Positions 1 to 6,369 of a DNA stretch of 8,476 nucleotides are shown piece after piece. The position numbers and the translations under genes are program-made. Within the stretch, counting starts at the first letter, position 1, and every line of letters begins with the position of its first letter. The notes beneath the pieces were generated by a model. It worked only from the letters and a program-made list of their open reading frames with translations, was not told where the DNA came from and made no database searches. Origin of the DNA: Chloroflexi bacterium 13_1_40CM_68_21. GTDB taxonomy: Bacteria > Chloroflexota > Limnocylindria > P2-11E. Location: positions 1 to 8,476 of the forward strand of contig MNEO01000005.1 in assembly GCA_001917735.1 (NCBI GenBank), read 5' to 3'.

Positions 1-461
1 AGCGCGAGGCGCTGTTGCTGGCCGCCGGAAAGCTGCGGGGCCGGCCGCTCTTCGAGACCCTCAAGGCCGACGAGCGCGAGCGCGTCGGCGACCATCCGCC
101 GCGTCTCCGCCCGCGACGGCGCGTTCTGGCTCACGCGCAGGGGGAACGCGACGTTCTCGAAGACGGTCATATGCGGCCAGATCGCGTACGACTGGAAGAC
201 CATCCCGATGTCGCGGGCGTACGTCGGGACGAAGTGGCTCTCTCCGGAGAGCACTTCGTCGTCGAGCCGGATCGCGCCGCCCTCGGGACGCTCGAGCCCG
301 GCGAGGCAGCGGAGGGTCGTGGTCTTGCCGCATCCGGAAGGACCGAGGAGCGTGAAGAATCGGCCGTCCTCGACCGTGAAGGAGACGTCCTCGACTGCGC
401 GAACGGCACCGCGCGCGGCGGTGAACGTCTTCCGGAGCGACTCGACGTGAAGCGTGGTCAC
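1..461 (-). CDS. ABC importer ATPase, FbpC/PotA type (3' end outside window)
   Basis: This is the nucleotide-binding subunit of an ABC importer, acting at the inner face of the membrane to power the two-domain permease encoded just upstream. 153 codons are visible; the C-terminal part lies beyond base 1. Translation from GTG at 461 gives a Walker A motif GPSGCGKTT (residues 40-48), a Q-loop in VFQSYAIWPH, and the ABC signature LSGGQQQR close to the window edge. Walker B, the H-loop and any C-terminal TOBE domain would lie outside. The GTG start overlaps the permease stop (GTGA, sharing TG), which indicates translational coupling and fixes the start. Motif spacing and the SYAIWPHMTV segment resemble ATPases of ferric iron, spermidine/putrescine and 2-aminoethylphosphonate importers. 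The transported substrate cannot be told from this subunit. Confidence 0.93.
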   Translation of the reverse strand, partial: MTTLHVESLRKTFTAARGAVRAVEDVSFTVEDGRFFTLLGPSGCGKTTTLRCLAGLERPEGGAIRLDDEVLSGESHFVPTYARDIGMVFQSYAIWPHMTVFENVAFPLRVSQNAPSRAETRRMVADALALVGLEGLEERPAPQLSGGQQQRLA

Positions 462-2176
462 GCTTCGCGGATGGTGCGCCCACCGATGCGCTGGAGCACG
501 GTGACGAGCGCCACGAGCACGATGATGAGGAATACGGAGAGTGCCGCGATCGAGGTGTAGTTGCCGGAGTCGCGCAGGTCGAAGATGCGCACCGCCAGCA
601 CGACGCTCTGGCTCGAGTACAGCAGCACGCCGGCGCCGAGCTCGCGCAGCGAGATGATGAACACGTAGATCCACACTCCCACGAGCGCGGGCCGCAGCAG
701 CGGGATCAGGATGTAGCGGAACGTCGGCCACCACCGCGCGCCGGCCGCGCCGGCAGCCTCCTCGAGCTCGCGGTGGATCTGGATCAGGGCCGACGTCGTG
801 CCGCGGATGCCGTAGGGGAGGTACCGGGTCACGTACGCGACGAGCAGGATCCAGAGCGTGCCGTAGATCCGGATCGGGATCGTGAAGTACACCCAGATCA
901 GGCTGATGCCCAGGACGATCCCGGGGATCGTGATCGGCACGAACGCGAGGAAGTCCAGGACGCCGCGCCCGGGCACCCGCGTGCGGACCGTCACCCACGC
1001 GATCACCGCGGTCACCGCCACGACAACGGTCGCCGCGGCGATACCGAGGATCAGGCTGTTGAAGACCGCGGTCCTCGTGAGGTCGTCCTGGAGGATGAAG
1101 GAGTAGTTCGAGAGCGTGAGCTCGCGGAGCGCTTCGAGCGACGGGACCGAGTAAACGCGGATGAAGCTCGCGTAGAGCAGCACGAGGAACGGCAGGACGA
1201 CCGCGAGAAAGGCGTAGAGCCCGAGCCCGCCGAGCGCGACGTAACGGAAGCGACCGAGCTCGACACGCCGCGGCCGGTACGCCTTTCCCGTGACCGTCGC
1301 GTACCGCTCCACGCGGCGGGTGGCGCGCCGGTGAAGCACGAGACCGACGATCGAGATCGCAAGCAGCACGAGGCCGTACGCCGCGGCGAGCCCGAAGCTC
1401 GGCGGGTAGAGCTTCAACGAAAGATAGATACGTGACGTGTAGACGAAGATCCGACCTGGCACCCCGATGATCGCCGGGACCTCGAATCCCTCGAGCGCGC
1501 GCACGAACAGAATGAGTAGGACCGACGCGACGCTTGGAAGAAGGAGCGGGAGCGTCACGCGCCGGAACGTCTTCCAAGCGTCGGCGCGGCTCGCGGCCGC
1601 GGCCTCCTCGAGGCTCGGGTCCATCGCGCGGAACGCGGAGCTCATCAGGATAAAGGCGAGCGGGGCGGTGTGCAGACCTTCGATCCAGATCATCCCCGGC
1701 AGGCTGTACACGGACATCGAGAATCCGAAGAGCGTCTTGAGCGGCGCGTTGATCCATCCGATCTCGGGGCTCAGCAAGAAGAGCCACGCGATGGTGTGCA
1801 CGATCCCGGGGACGATGAGCGGGACCAGCGCGAGCCCGTACCAGAGGCTCCTTGCGGGGATGTTCGTGCGCTCCACCGTCCACGCCACCGCTGTCCCGAG
1901 AGCGAACGCGAGAGCCGCGGCGCCGCCCGCGTATACGAGCGAATTGGCGAGCAGCTCGATCGACGCCTGATCGGTGACGACGCGCTCGAGGTAGCGGGTC
2001 GTGAACTGGAAATCCAGCGCGCTCCCAGACGCGGAGACCGCGCCGAGTAGGAGCATCGCCAGGGGAACGACGGTGAGATACCCGAGCAGGAGAACGGCCG
2101 CGCCTGCCACCACGACGTCCGCGCGCCAGGCCGGGATGCGCAACCCGGCGCGGCGGGCGACGGTCGTAGCCGTCAT
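458..2176 (-). CDS. ABC importer permease with two fused membrane domains (FbpB/SfuB-like)
   Basis: This 572-residue integral membrane protein forms the whole translocation pore: two binding-protein-dependent permease domains are fused in one chain, as in the ferric iron (FbpB/SfuB) and aminoethylphosphonate permeases. Hydrophobic segments begin around residues 20-47 and recur to about 280; a second set runs from about 312 to 562. Each half carries an EAA loop that docks the ATPase: LEEAAAASRADAWKTF near 189-204 and LEEAAGAAGARWWPTF near 471-486, each followed by a Pro-Leu-rich stretch. The length is typical for fused permeases. The ATG at 2176 lies 10 bases after the stop of the binding-protein gene. 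No strong Shine-Dalgarno is visible, so coupling is likely. Its stop overlaps the ATPase start, so the three genes form an operon. No frameshift is seen. Confidence 0.93.
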   Translation of the reverse strand: MTATTVARRAGLRIPAWRADVVVAGAAVLLLGYLTVVPLAMLLLGAVSASGSALDFQFTTRYLERVVTDQASIELLANSLVYAGGAAALAFALGTAVAWTVERTNIPARSLWYGLALVPLIVPGIVHTIAWLFLLSPEIGWINAPLKTLFGFSMSVYSLPGMIWIEGLHTAPLAFILMSSAFRAMDPSLEEAAAASRADAWKTFRRVTLPLLLPSVASVLLILFVRALEGFEVPAIIGVPGRIFVYTSRIYLSLKLYPPSFGLAAAYGLVLLAISIVGLVLHRRATRRVERYATVTGKAYRPRRVELGRFRYVALGGLGLYAFLAVVLPFLVLLYASFIRVYSVPSLEALRELTLSNYSFILQDDLTRTAVFNSLILGIAAATVVVAVTAVIAWVTVRTRVPGRGVLDFLAFVPITIPGIVLGISLIWVYFTIPIRIYGTLWILLVAYVTRYLPYGIRGTTSALIQIHRELEEAAGAAGARWWPTFRYILIPLLRPALVGVWIYVFIISLRELGAGVLLYSSQSVVLAVRIFDLRDSGNYTSIAALSVFLIIVLVALVTVLQRIGGRTIREA

Positions 2177-2186
2177 CAGCTCAAGG

Positions 2187-3260
2187 TTATTTGACGCCCA
2201 GCGTGCTGTTCCAGAACGCTTGGTCCTTCTCGAAGTCCGCGCGGAGCGCGAGGCTCACGTAGAAGATCTTCGCGAAGTTGTTCAGATCGGGGTACTTCGG
2301 CGGGACCTTCGGGTTGGCCGGCACGCGACCCGTGGACTGGATGGCCTTCTGGCCGTCCGGCGACGTCATCCACTCCATGAGCAGCTTGCCGGCGTTCGCG
2401 TGGGGCGGCTTATTTGCGAGGGCTAGGCCCTGCACATCGGTAATGATCGGATCGGTCTGAGCCCACGTGATCGGCTTGTTCTCCTCGTACTTGAGCTGTG
2501 CCAGACGGTGGCCGTTCGATGACAGCGTTACAGCGAACTCACCGGCCGCGAGGAGGTTCGCCATGTCGGTGTGGCCGCTCCGCAGAGACGGCTTGTTCGC
2601 CGCGATGCACTTGAGGACGCTCTGCGCTTCGGCGTCGCCGAGGATCTTCCGGAGCGCCGAGTAGACGACCACGTCGCCCTGCTCGACGGCGATCTTCCCC
2701 GAGAGCGCCGGGTTGCAGAGATCCTTCCAGGTCTTGATCGTCACACCTGCCGGGAGCTTCGTGGTGTTGATGCCCGGTATGTCGTTGTTGAGGCGCGCCG
2801 CGATGAAGCTGCCGTCCGCACCCTTCACCTCGGCTGGGTAATCCGCGGCCGACGCGACCACGTACTTCTGCGTGTACCCCTGGTCGATGATGTAACCGAC
2901 TTCGAAGAGGTTCGACTCGACGACGTCGAAGAGATCCTGTCCGGCTTTCTTCTCGGTGACGACGCGGGTCGTCAGCACCTCGCCGGAAGCCCGGGTGTGC
3001 TCGACCTCCACGCCGGGGAATTTCGCCTTGAACGCGCCGAAGACCTTCTTACCGTCGTCGGAGTTCATCGACGAGTAGACGGCCACCTTGCCCTCGGTCT
3101 TCGCCGCCTCATACAGGCGGGCCATGACCTGATCGGGCGTCTCGCTTGTGGTCGGCTTCGCGGTCGCCGTAGCGGTCGGCGACGGCGCGACGGCGGGAGT
3201 GCCGCCACATGCCGCGAGCAGGAGTCCACCCAAAGCGACCGTGGTAAGGAGCCGTCGCAT
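2187..3260 (-). CDS. ABC importer solute-binding lipoprotein (FbpA-like family)
   Basis: Predicted extracytoplasmic solute-binding lipoprotein of 357 residues that would deliver substrate to the permease encoded next. The N-terminus MRRLLTTVALGG is followed by a lipobox LLAAC with the lipidated Cys at residue 18, then a Thr/Pro/Ala-rich linker (about 20-43) typical of surface-tethered binding proteins. The mature domain opens with EGKVAVYSSM (about 56-65) and contains TWKDLCNPALSGKIA (about 177-191) and a late EWMTSPDGQKAI segment, all characteristic of the ferric-iron/aminoethylphosphonate binding-protein group. I chose ATG 3260 over in-frame ATG 3305 because GGAGGTG lies five bases upstream of it (plus-strand 3266-3272) and it puts the signal peptide at the N-terminus. 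I do not see the paired-Tyr motif of true FbpA, so iron should not be assumed. Cys182 and Cys218 could form a disulfide. Confidence 0.92.
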   Translation of the reverse strand: MRRLLTTVALGGLLLAACGGTPAVAPSPTATATAKPTTSETPDQVMARLYEAAKTEGKVAVYSSMNSDDGKKVFGAFKAKFPGVEVEHTRASGEVLTTRVVTEKKAGQDLFDVVESNLFEVGYIIDQGYTQKYVVASAADYPAEVKGADGSFIAARLNNDIPGINTTKLPAGVTIKTWKDLCNPALSGKIAVEQGDVVVYSALRKILGDAEAQSVLKCIAANKPSLRSGHTDMANLLAAGEFAVTLSSNGHRLAQLKYEENKPITWAQTDPIITDVQGLALANKPPHANAGKLLMEWMTSPDGQKAIQSTGRVPANPKVPPKYPDLNNFAKIFYVSLALRADFEKDQAFWNSTLGVK

Positions 3261-3265
3261 GCCCA

Positions 3266-3272
3266 CACCTCC
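3266..3272 (-). promoter_or_regulatory. Ribosome binding site of the solute-binding protein gene
   Basis: The minus strand reads GGAGGTG, then a five-base spacer TGGGC, then ATG. This strong Shine-Dalgarno decides the start at 3260 over the longer in-frame reading from 3305. Confidence 0.85.
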
Positions 3273-3296
3273 AGCGAAGGGCGTGACCTTAAGGCG

Positions 3297-3311
3297 AATG
3301 ATCATACCATT
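3297..3311. promoter_or_regulatory. Putative GntR/FCD operator in the divergent intergenic region
   Basis: AATGATCATACCATT lies between the two divergent transporter operons. It matches the perfect palindrome upstream of the GntR gene (5586-5600) at 14 of 15 positions; the single change weakens the left arm (AATGAT instead of AATGGT). The right arm ACCATT is intact. The core TGGT-N3-ACCA form is known for FadR-like GntR regulators. It overlaps a good minus-strand -10 candidate, so a bound regulator could repress the binding-protein operon and possibly the plus-strand ATPase/permease operon. Recurrence and symmetry are directly visible; regulator identity and function are inferred. Confidence 0.7.
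3301..3309 (-). promoter_or_regulatory. Putative extended -10 promoter for the solute-binding protein operon
   Basis: On the minus strand the sequence reads TGGTATGAT, an extended -10 (TGn followed by TATGAT, one base from TATAAT). The expected transcription start is near 3294, giving a leader of about 34 bases before the ATG at 3260. No convincing -35 is visible, which is tolerable for extended -10 promoters. The element sits wholly inside the putative operator. Confidence 0.5.
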
Positions 3312-3339
3312 GGACCAACGGAGGTTACGCGACCAGACT

Positions 3340-4143
3340 GTGGCCGTGAAGCTCGAAGCACGTCGGGTCGGGATCCGCTATCGCCGCCAGCGCACGGGTG
3401 ATGAGCTCGTCGCCGTCGACGGTGTCGATCTGAACGTCTCTCAAGGCGAGTTCGTCTCCATCGTCGGTCCGTCCGGGTGCGGCAAGACCACATTCCTCAA
3501 CGCCGTCGACGGACTCATCCCGATCGCGTCGGGCTCGCTGGTCCTCAATGATCGGGAGATCACGGCGCCCGGTCCCGACCGCGCGATGGTGTTCCAGCAG
3601 CCGAGCCTTCTCCCGTGGCGGACGGTCATGGGGAACGTCATCTACGGCATCGAGATGCAGCACCGCGCCGGACGGGAGTCGCGTGAGATCGCGAAGCGGC
3701 TGATCGACCTCGTCGGTCTCGGCGGCTTCGCCGAGAGCTGGCCGTCCGAGCTTTCCGGGGGGATGCAGCAGCGCGTCAACCTCGCCCGCGCGCTCGCGAC
3801 CGATCCCGAGCTCCTCCTCCTCGACGAACCGTTCGCGTCCCTGGACGCGCAGACCCGCGAGACGATGCAGCAGGAGCTCACACGCATCTGGGGAGAGACG
3901 CGCAAAACCGCGATCTTCATCACCCACGACATTGCCGAAGCCGTATACCTCGCCGACCGCGTGATCGTGTTCACGGCGCGACCCGGACGCGTGAAGCTCG
4001 ACATGAAGATCGATCTGCCCAGACCGCGTGATCTCCGGCTCAAGCGCGAGGTCGAGTTCGTTGCGTACGAGCGAACCATATGGGAGACGATCCGGGAAGA
4101 AGTCATCCGATCCGAGACGCTGCGTCCGCGGGCGGTCGCCTGA
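3340..4143 (+). CDS. ABC importer ATPase, nitrate/sulfonate/taurine type (SsuB/TauB-like)
   Basis: ATP-hydrolysing subunit of an ABC importer, 267 residues from the chosen start and close to the usual size of SsuB/TauB proteins. All ATPase motifs are present in order: Walker A GPSGCGKTT (43-51), Q-loop VFQQPSLLPWRTV (Gln86), signature LSGGMQQR (138-145), Walker B LLLLDEPF (158-165), D-loop SLD and H-loop THD (His196). The Q-loop with LLPW is typical of the nitrate/sulfonate/taurine group, whose members also carry phthalate and other organic acids. The start is uncertain. GTG 3340 follows CGGAGG (3319-3324) at a long 15-base spacing, and GTG 3346 is an alternative. ATG 3298 would add 14 residues but falls inside the operator. 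The stop overlaps the permease ATG by one base (TGATG), so the two are coupled. Confidence 0.92.
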   Translation: MAVKLEARRVGIRYRRQRTGDELVAVDGVDLNVSQGEFVSIVGPSGCGKTTFLNAVDGLIPIASGSLVLNDREITAPGPDRAMVFQQPSLLPWRTVMGNVIYGIEMQHRAGRESREIAKRLIDLVGLGGFAESWPSELSGGMQQRVNLARALATDPELLLLDEPFASLDAQTRETMQQELTRIWGETRKTAIFITHDIAEAVYLADRVIVFTARPGRVKLDMKIDLPRPRDLRLKREVEFVAYERTIWETIREEVIRSETLRPRAVA

Positions 4144-5060
4144 TGGCGACGCAGGGCACGGGGCAGGCAGATCCCTACGGCACCATCGCGACGCCTGCGG
4201 AACCCGAGTGGCTGTCGCGAAGACCGGCCGACGCGCGGACCGGGGAGAGCCGGCTTCGCGGCTACGAGTCCAAGCTCGTCGGTCTCGCCGCGGTCGTCAT
4301 CTTTCTGGCCGTGTGGCAAGGCATCGGAGTTATCCGGGCCGTCTGGCCGGAGGGCGTCGTCATCGGCCCGTTCACATACGTCGCGCCCACGCAGCTCTTC
4401 CTCCCCACGCCGGTCGAGATCGCCCAGGCGTTCGGCACCTACGCTCGCGACCCGAAGTTCGGCAGGGACATCCTGACGAGCGGCCAGGAGCTCTCCTTCG
4501 GTTATCTGCTGGCCGCCTTCACCGCGATCCCGCTCGGCCTGCTCATGGGCTGGTACAGCCGCGTCCGGTATGCCCTCGACCCGTTCGTCACGTTCCTCTA
4601 CGCGACGCCCCGGATCGTGCTGCTGCCGCTGCTCATCATCTGGTTCGGCATCGGCGTCGAATCGAAAGTCGCCGTCGTCTTCCTCGGCGCCTTCTTCGCG
4701 ATGGTCATCAACACGACCGCGGGCGTCCGCAACCTCGACGCGAACCTCATCAAGGTCGCGCGATCTTTTGGCGCGTCGGATATCCAGCTCTTCCGGACGG
4801 TCGCGCTCCCCGGGTCGGTGCCGTTCATCCTCACCGGGCTTCGTCTCGGGATCGGTCACGCGCTGACCGGGGTGGTCGTCGGCGAGGCGATCGCGGCCCA
4901 GTTCGGGGTTGGGCAGATGATGTTCGTGGCGGGGGCCACGTTCCAGAGCTCGAAGGTGTTCGCCGGGCTCGTGCTCATCGCCGGAGCCGGCATGCTCATG
5001 ACGTTTACCCTGCAGTGGCTCGAGCGGCGCTTCGAGGCCTGGCGACCGAGACCGAACTAG
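4143..5060 (+). CDS. ABC importer permease, SsuC/TauC-like
   Basis: Inner-membrane permease of 305 residues, expected to homodimerise and pair with the ATPase encoded immediately upstream. A hydrophilic N-terminal stretch of about 43 residues precedes the first membrane segment (about 45-66). The permease domain follows, with segments near 117-136, 151-170, 175-192, 229-250 and 270-292. The coupling loop LIKVARSFGASDIQLFRTVALPG (about 202-224; the key pattern is Ala-x-x-x-Gly followed later by Leu-Pro) is the EAA motif that contacts the ATPase. The family includes nitrate, alkanesulfonate, taurine and organic acid importers. ATG 4143 was chosen because it overlaps the ATPase stop; an upstream in-frame ATG at 4080 lies inside the ATPase gene. 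No NMT1/TauA-type binding protein accompanies this pair here. Confidence 0.92.
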   Translation: MATQGTGQADPYGTIATPAEPEWLSRRPADARTGESRLRGYESKLVGLAAVVIFLAVWQGIGVIRAVWPEGVVIGPFTYVAPTQLFLPTPVEIAQAFGTYARDPKFGRDILTSGQELSFGYLLAAFTAIPLGLLMGWYSRVRYALDPFVTFLYATPRIVLLPLLIIWFGIGVESKVAVVFLGAFFAMVINTTAGVRNLDANLIKVARSFGASDIQLFRTVALPGSVPFILTGLRLGIGHALTGVVVGEAIAAQFGVGQMMFVAGATFQSSKVFAGLVLIAGAGMLMTFTLQWLERRFEAWRPRPN

Positions 5061-5147
5061 CTCGCCCGTGTCTCGCACTGGCATCCTCGGTTCGACGCGC
5101 CAGCGCCAGAGCCTTAGCCTTCATGGACCAGACAAGGGGAGGAACCG
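5061..5147. other. Short intergenic gap between the permease and VOC genes
   Basis: These 87 bases hold the VOC gene's Shine-Dalgarno but no copy of the AATGGT-N3-ACCATT palindrome. A weak inverted pair CTGGC (5079-5083)/GCCAG (5099-5103) with a 15-base loop is present, too weak to call a terminator. Whether the VOC gene has its own promoter or reads through from the transporter genes cannot be decided. Confidence 0.5.
5136..5142 (+). promoter_or_regulatory. Ribosome binding site of the VOC gene
   Basis: GGGGAGG followed by a five-base spacer and ATG at 5148. This strong site fixes the start. Confidence 0.85.
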
Positions 5148-5537
5148 ATGCAAGGAAACATCGTTCACTTCGAGATCAACGCGAAGGACGCCTCACGGGC
5201 GAAGAAGTTCTACAGCACGGTGTTCGGATGGAAGTTCAAGGACTCGGAGATTCCGGGCATCGACTACTACCTGACCGACGGCCCGCAGCCGGCTGGCGCG
5301 ATCAACCCGATGACGCAGGAGCCGGGTCCGGTGATCTACTTCGGCGTTGATAACATCGACGCGTCCATCAAGACGGTCCGCGAGCTCGGCGGCAAAGCCG
5401 AGGACAAGCTTCCGATCCAGGGACAGGGGTGGTTCGCCCCGTGCGTCGACACCGAAGGCAACAAGATCTCGCTCTTCCAGAGCGACCCGAGCGTGACCGT
5501 CGAGACCGAGAAGCAGTACCAGCAAGCCCGCGCATAG
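5148..5537 (+). CDS. VOC (glyoxalase/dioxygenase fold) family protein
   Basis: Small 129-residue cytosolic protein of the vicinal oxygen chelate superfamily, of the kind annotated as glyoxalase-related (COG3324-like). The N-terminal module MQGNIVHFEI...RAKKFYSTVFGWKF (1-30) is a classic first beta-alpha unit with His7 as likely metal ligand. A second module begins near PVIYFGVDNIDASI (61-74) and ends with DTEGNKISLFQ (101-111). In many VOC enzymes the last strand supplies a Glu ligand; here the position appears to be Gln111, which occurs in some family members. One two-module chain usually dimerises. The reaction is unknown: isomerase, ring-cleaving dioxygenase, resistance or binding roles are all possible. 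It lies between the transporter pair and the regulator, separated from the latter by a long hairpin. Confidence 0.88.
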   Translation: MQGNIVHFEINAKDASRAKKFYSTVFGWKFKDSEIPGIDYYLTDGPQPAGAINPMTQEPGPVIYFGVDNIDASIKTVRELGGKAEDKLPIQGQGWFAPCVDTEGNKISLFQSDPSVTVETEKQYQQARA

Positions 5538-5552
5538 CCGACGCTGACGAGG

Positions 5553-5585
5553 GAGGCCGCCGGGACGAGTTGTCCCGGTGGCCTC
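5553..5585. terminator. Long hairpin between the VOC and GntR genes, possible terminator
   Basis: A 14-base arm GAGGCCGCCGGGAC (5553-5566), a 5-base loop GAGTT, and a complementary arm GTCCCGGTGGCCTC (5572-5585). All positions pair, with one G-T wobble (5559 with 5579). This very stable stem starts 15 bases after the VOC stop, where a terminator would be expected. There is no T tract after it, so a classic intrinsic terminator is not certain. The far arm ends exactly where the operator palindrome begins. Confidence 0.6.
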
Positions 5586-5599
5586 AATGGTCATACCAT
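5570..5599 (+). promoter_or_regulatory. Candidate promoter of the GntR-UbiD operon
   Basis: TTGTCC (5570-5575) and TACCAT (5594-5599) are separated by 18 bases, each matching the sigma-70 consensus at four of six positions. The -10 lies inside the operator, as expected for autorepression. Predicted transcription would begin near 5606, almost at the ATG at 5608. The match quality is modest and this call is tentative. Confidence 0.35.
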
Positions 5600-5600
5600 T
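5586..5600. promoter_or_regulatory. Putative autoregulatory GntR/FCD operator (perfect palindrome)
   Basis: AATGGTCATACCATT has perfect six-base arms AATGGT and ACCATT around CAT. It lies seven bases before the chosen GntR start and recurs, with one substitution, at 3297-3311. FadR/FCD-type GntR proteins are known to bind TGGT-N3-ACCA-like sites, often in their own promoter. Operator function is inferred from symmetry, recurrence and position. Confidence 0.75.
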
Positions 5601-5607
5601 CACGCGC

Positions 5608-6369
5608 ATGTTCCAACCGATCCACCAGGCCCGCGCCTCGGGCGAGATCGTCTCCCAGATCGAACGAGCGATCTTCTCCGCTCAGCTTTCGCCGGGCGAC
5701 CGTCTCCAATCGGAGCGGGAGCTCGCGGAGCAGTTCGGCGTCTCACGCATCACGGTCCGCGACGCGCTAAGGGTCCTCGAGGCGCGTGGCCTTATCCGCG
5801 TCAAGGTCGGTGCGACCGGCGGCGCCTTCGTGGCCGATGCGAACACCGATCGCGTCGCGGAGTCGCTCTCGACGATGATCCGGCTCAAGCGCATGACGCT
5901 CTCCGAGCTCGCGGAGGCGCGCACCGTCGTCGAGGCGGCGACCGCCGCGCTGGCGGCGCAGCGCGCCGACGCGGCAGCGGTCTCACGTCTCGCGCAGAAC
6001 GTGCAGCAAGGACGCGCCGTGATCCGCGACAGCATCACCCACGCCGAGGCGAGCATGGATTTTCACGTGGAGCTCGCCCGGGCCGCCGACAACGAAGTCC
6101 TCTATGCCACTGTGGCCGCGTACCGCGAGCTGCTGGTACCGGCGCTGCGAGAGGTCCGGAACCCGAGCACGGTGCGGACGACGCAGAAAGCGCACGAAGA
6201 GCTCGTCGAGGCCGTTCGGCGGCACGACGCCCAAGGGGCGCGCGAGCTCATGGTGGCTCACCTCGAGGACTTCGAGAAGCGGCTGCGAAAGCGCCTCGCC
6301 GAGCGTGAGGAGGAGCGCCTCCCGACCGGAAACGTGCACCGCCTCGTACGACCTCAGGGGAGGCGCTAG
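5608..6369 (+). CDS. GntR-family transcriptional regulator, FadR/FCD subfamily
   Basis: Ligand-responsive DNA-binding regulator of 253 residues. The N-terminal winged helix-turn-helix (about 8-76) has the GntR hallmark PGDRLQSERELAEQFGVSR with TVRDALRVLEARGLI and a wing rich in Gly. The C-terminal all-helical FCD domain (about 95-230) has LSELAEARTVVEA and His153, His196 and His218 at the positions where FCD proteins bind a metal that contacts carboxylate effectors. The Asp usually four residues before the first His is Ser149 here; Asp151 is nearby. ATG 5608 gives the normal N-terminus (MFQPI). An in-frame GTG at 5578 and ATG at 5587 would put the start in the hairpin or the operator. No Shine-Dalgarno precedes 5608, so the transcript may be leaderless. 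The stop is directly adjacent to the UbiD start (TAGATG). It likely controls itself, the UbiD operon and the divergent transporters. Confidence 0.92.
   Translation: MFQPIHQARASGEIVSQIERAIFSAQLSPGDRLQSERELAEQFGVSRITVRDALRVLEARGLIRVKVGATGGAFVADANTDRVAESLSTMIRLKRMTLSELAEARTVVEAATAALAAQRADAAAVSRLAQNVQQGRAVIRDSITHAEASMDFHVELARAADNEVLYATVAAYRELLVPALREVRNPSTVRTTQKAHEELVEAVRRHDAQGARELMVAHLEDFEKRLRKRLAEREEERLPTGNVHRLVRPQGRR
6357..6363 (+). promoter_or_regulatory. Ribosome binding site of the UbiD gene
   Basis: GGGGAGG lies inside the last codons of the GntR gene, six bases before ATG 6370. It supports both the start choice and co-expression with the regulator. Confidence 0.85.

Noticed and set aside
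15..560. 181-codon plus-strand open frame at the left edge
   Set aside because: It is antisense to the FbpC-like ATPase and the permease end, has an Arg/Glu-rich composition typical of GC-rich shadow frames, and shows no domain.
2187..3260. Assignment of the lipoprotein operon as a ferric iron transporter
   Set aside because: The family resemblance is real, but the diagnostic iron-binding Tyr pair is not evident, and this family also carries phosphonates, polyamines and other solutes.
3287..3294. CCTTAAGG palindrome in the divergent gap
   Set aside because: An eight-base palindrome with no second copy in a comparable position; no function can be argued.
3310..3318. Second small palindrome TTGGACCAA next to the operator, with a related TGGACCA at 5124-5130
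   Set aside because: Too short to separate from chance in one window and different in spacing from the TGGT-N3-ACCA site.
3148..3339. Long N-terminal extension of the plus-strand ATPase
   Set aside because: Starting at 3148 would overlap the signal peptide region of the divergent lipoprotein gene, and ATG 3298 lies inside the operator; the ATPase fold begins only after 3340.
3642..5084. 480-codon minus-strand open frame
   Set aside because: It lies antisense to the clearly real SsuBC-type ATPase and permease; its sequence is low-complexity Arg/Asp/Glu without motifs.
5079..5103. CTGGC/GCCAG inverted pair after the permease gene
   Set aside because: A five-base stem with a 15-base loop and no T tract is too weak for a terminator.
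5578..5607. Earlier GTG/ATG starts for the GntR gene
   Set aside because: They place translation starts in the hairpin arm or the operator; the nearest GGGAGG is about 21 bases before GTG 5578, and family N-termini resemble MFQPI at 5608.
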